Below are positions 32,780 to 33,196 of a stretch of 33,196 nt of DNA, piece after piece (positions within the stretch are counted from its first letter, which is position 1; every line of letters begins with the position of its first letter). A program made the position numbers and the translations under genes. The stretch is from positions 1 to 33,196 of the forward strand of contig JAFRJJ010000018.1 in NCBI GenBank assembly GCA_017432325.1, given 5' to 3'. Source of the stretch: Solobacterium sp. (GTDB lineage Bacteria > Bacillota_I > Bacilli_A > Erysipelotrichales > Erysipelotrichaceae). The notes under the pieces are model-generated. The model saw only the letters and a program-made list of their open reading frames with translations. It searched no databases and was not told the DNA's origin.

Positions 32780-32921
32780 TGTCAGAAATACAGGGATTAA
32801 CGTATACGAAAAAAATAAAAAAACTTCTTGCAATGAGGAAGTGATAGTGATAAATTAAGAAGGCACTCGGGAAAACGGGGTCGGCATCGAAAAGAAATTC
32901 GAAAGAATTGAAAAAAAGATG
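32780..32921. other. Gene-free spacer between the GH1 terminator and the rRNA promoter
   Basis: I see no gene, RNA or repeat here. The sequence is A-rich on the plus strand toward the rRNA promoter (CGAAAAGAAATTC, GAAAGAATTGAAAAAAA at 32888-32918), which fits an UP element contacting the polymerase alpha subunits. The longest open frames on the minus strand have low-complexity coding and no ribosome site. Confidence 0.5.
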
Positions 32922-32950
32922 TTGACAGGTTTGAAGGGATGCGGTAGAAT
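32922..32950 (+). promoter_or_regulatory. rRNA operon promoter
   Basis: A perfect TTGACA (32922-32927) and TAGAAT (32945-32950) stand exactly 17 bp apart, with an A-rich upstream tract. Transcription should start near 32958, giving a leader of about 130 bases before the mature 16S start. Confidence 0.88.
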
Positions 32951-32957
32951 CTTGATT

Positions 32958-33090
32958 TGCTCGAAGCCGGAGAGGCAAGGGCGAGTGATCTTTGAAAACT
33001 GAACCAGAAATTAAGCAACAGACGTCAATAAATTTATTGAATTCAGTCTGCTGAGCAGACTGAAATACAGCAAAAAATAATGAGCTAAAT
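32958..33090 (+). ncRNA. rRNA leader with antitermination-like box and processing stem
   Basis: GATCTTTGAAAACTGAACC (32987-33005) is the usual Firmicute sequence before rRNA genes and overlaps a boxA-like antitermination site. TTCAGTCTGCT (33042-33052) and AGCAGACTGAA (33054-33064) form a perfect hairpin just before the 16S start, likely a leader structure or local RNase site, because the main RNase III stem would pair with sequence beyond the window. Confidence 0.65.
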
Positions 33091-33196
33091 CAAATGGAGA
33101 GTGTGATCCTGGCTCAGGATAAACGCTGGCGGCGTGCCTAATACATGCAAGTCGAACGGACATAGCTTGCTATGTCAGTGGCGAACGGGTGAGTAA
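33091..33196 (+). rRNA. 16S ribosomal RNA, 5' fragment
   Basis: The first 106 or so bases of 16S rRNA: GAGAGTGTGATCCTGGCTC, then GGATAAACGCTGGCGGCGTG and CCTAATACATGCAAGTCGAACG, the short V1 hairpin (ACATAGC / GCTATGT), and AGTGGCGAACGGGTGAG. The start at 33091 is set by aligning GAGTG with E. coli positions 9-13. The rest of the operon lies outside the window. The 27F primer region has a G in place of T at E. coli position 13. The sequence indicates a Firmicute of the Erysipelotrichia/Mollicutes side. Confidence 0.96.

Overview
The window comes from a low-to-mid GC Firmicute. It ends in the first ~106 bases of a 16S rRNA gene, whose start (GGATAAACGCTGGCGGC, then GTGCCTAATACATGCAAG) fits the Erysipelotrichia/Mollicutes side of the phylum. 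Strong AGGAGG ribosome sites, TGA used as a stop (many ATGA overlaps) and SdpI, M16C and MATE families agree with a gut or oral Erysipelotrichales-type bacterium. The rank is an inference from about 100 rRNA bases.

Layout. 1-4548 (+): the tail of a CDP-alcohol phosphatidyltransferase, a VOC protein, a frameshifted YjdF remnant, a lipoprotein, a histidine phosphatase, two small cytoplasmic proteins, a GNAT and an APH-like kinase. 4637-9951: a large M16C (presequence-protease-like) lipoprotein peptidase gene that is dead three ways: a 1-nt deletion in its signal peptide, an in-frame TAG, and an intact IS200/IS605 element (tnpA, tnpB, both end hairpins) inserted in reverse. 10046-10649: a lipoprotein signal joined to a nucleoside 2-deoxyribosyltransferase, frameshifted. 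10726-12720 (-): two GNATs, an isochorismatase-type hydrolase and a small membrane protein, behind a consensus promoter whose 17-bp spacer contains a 16-bp palindrome. 12817-15574 (+): a membrane-anchored XRE regulator, a double GNAT, a RimJ-type GNAT and a TfoX-N protein. 15817-17137: an AbrB-type transporter, then a chimeric ORF made from the start of the M20 peptidase gene and the tail plus terminator of the TfoX gene. 17289-19890: a MATE transporter fused to an RsbW-like ATPase, a lipoprotein and an SdpI-family protein. 19999-24540: an M20 peptidase, a zinc-ribbon membrane protein behind a MerR-type promoter, and a GH32 beta-fructosidase. 24648-26149: an ArsR regulator with a 28-bp palindrome and a split chromate transporter pair. 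26168-31052 (-): a HAD phosphatase and an ABC importer (ATPase, fused permease, binding lipoprotein). 31248-32735 (+): a divergent GH1 6-phospho-beta-glucosidase. 32922-33196: a textbook rRNA promoter, leader and 16S start.

Working together. The best functional module is the ABC importer plus divergent GH1 enzyme, which share a 195-bp control region with a LacI-type operator-like motif; uptake and cleavage of a glycoside is inferred. The chromate pair is controlled by its own ArsR gene. Much of the rest is single genes mixed with fresh decay (four pseudogene loci) and recombination scars. I see no CRISPR array, tRNA or prophage.
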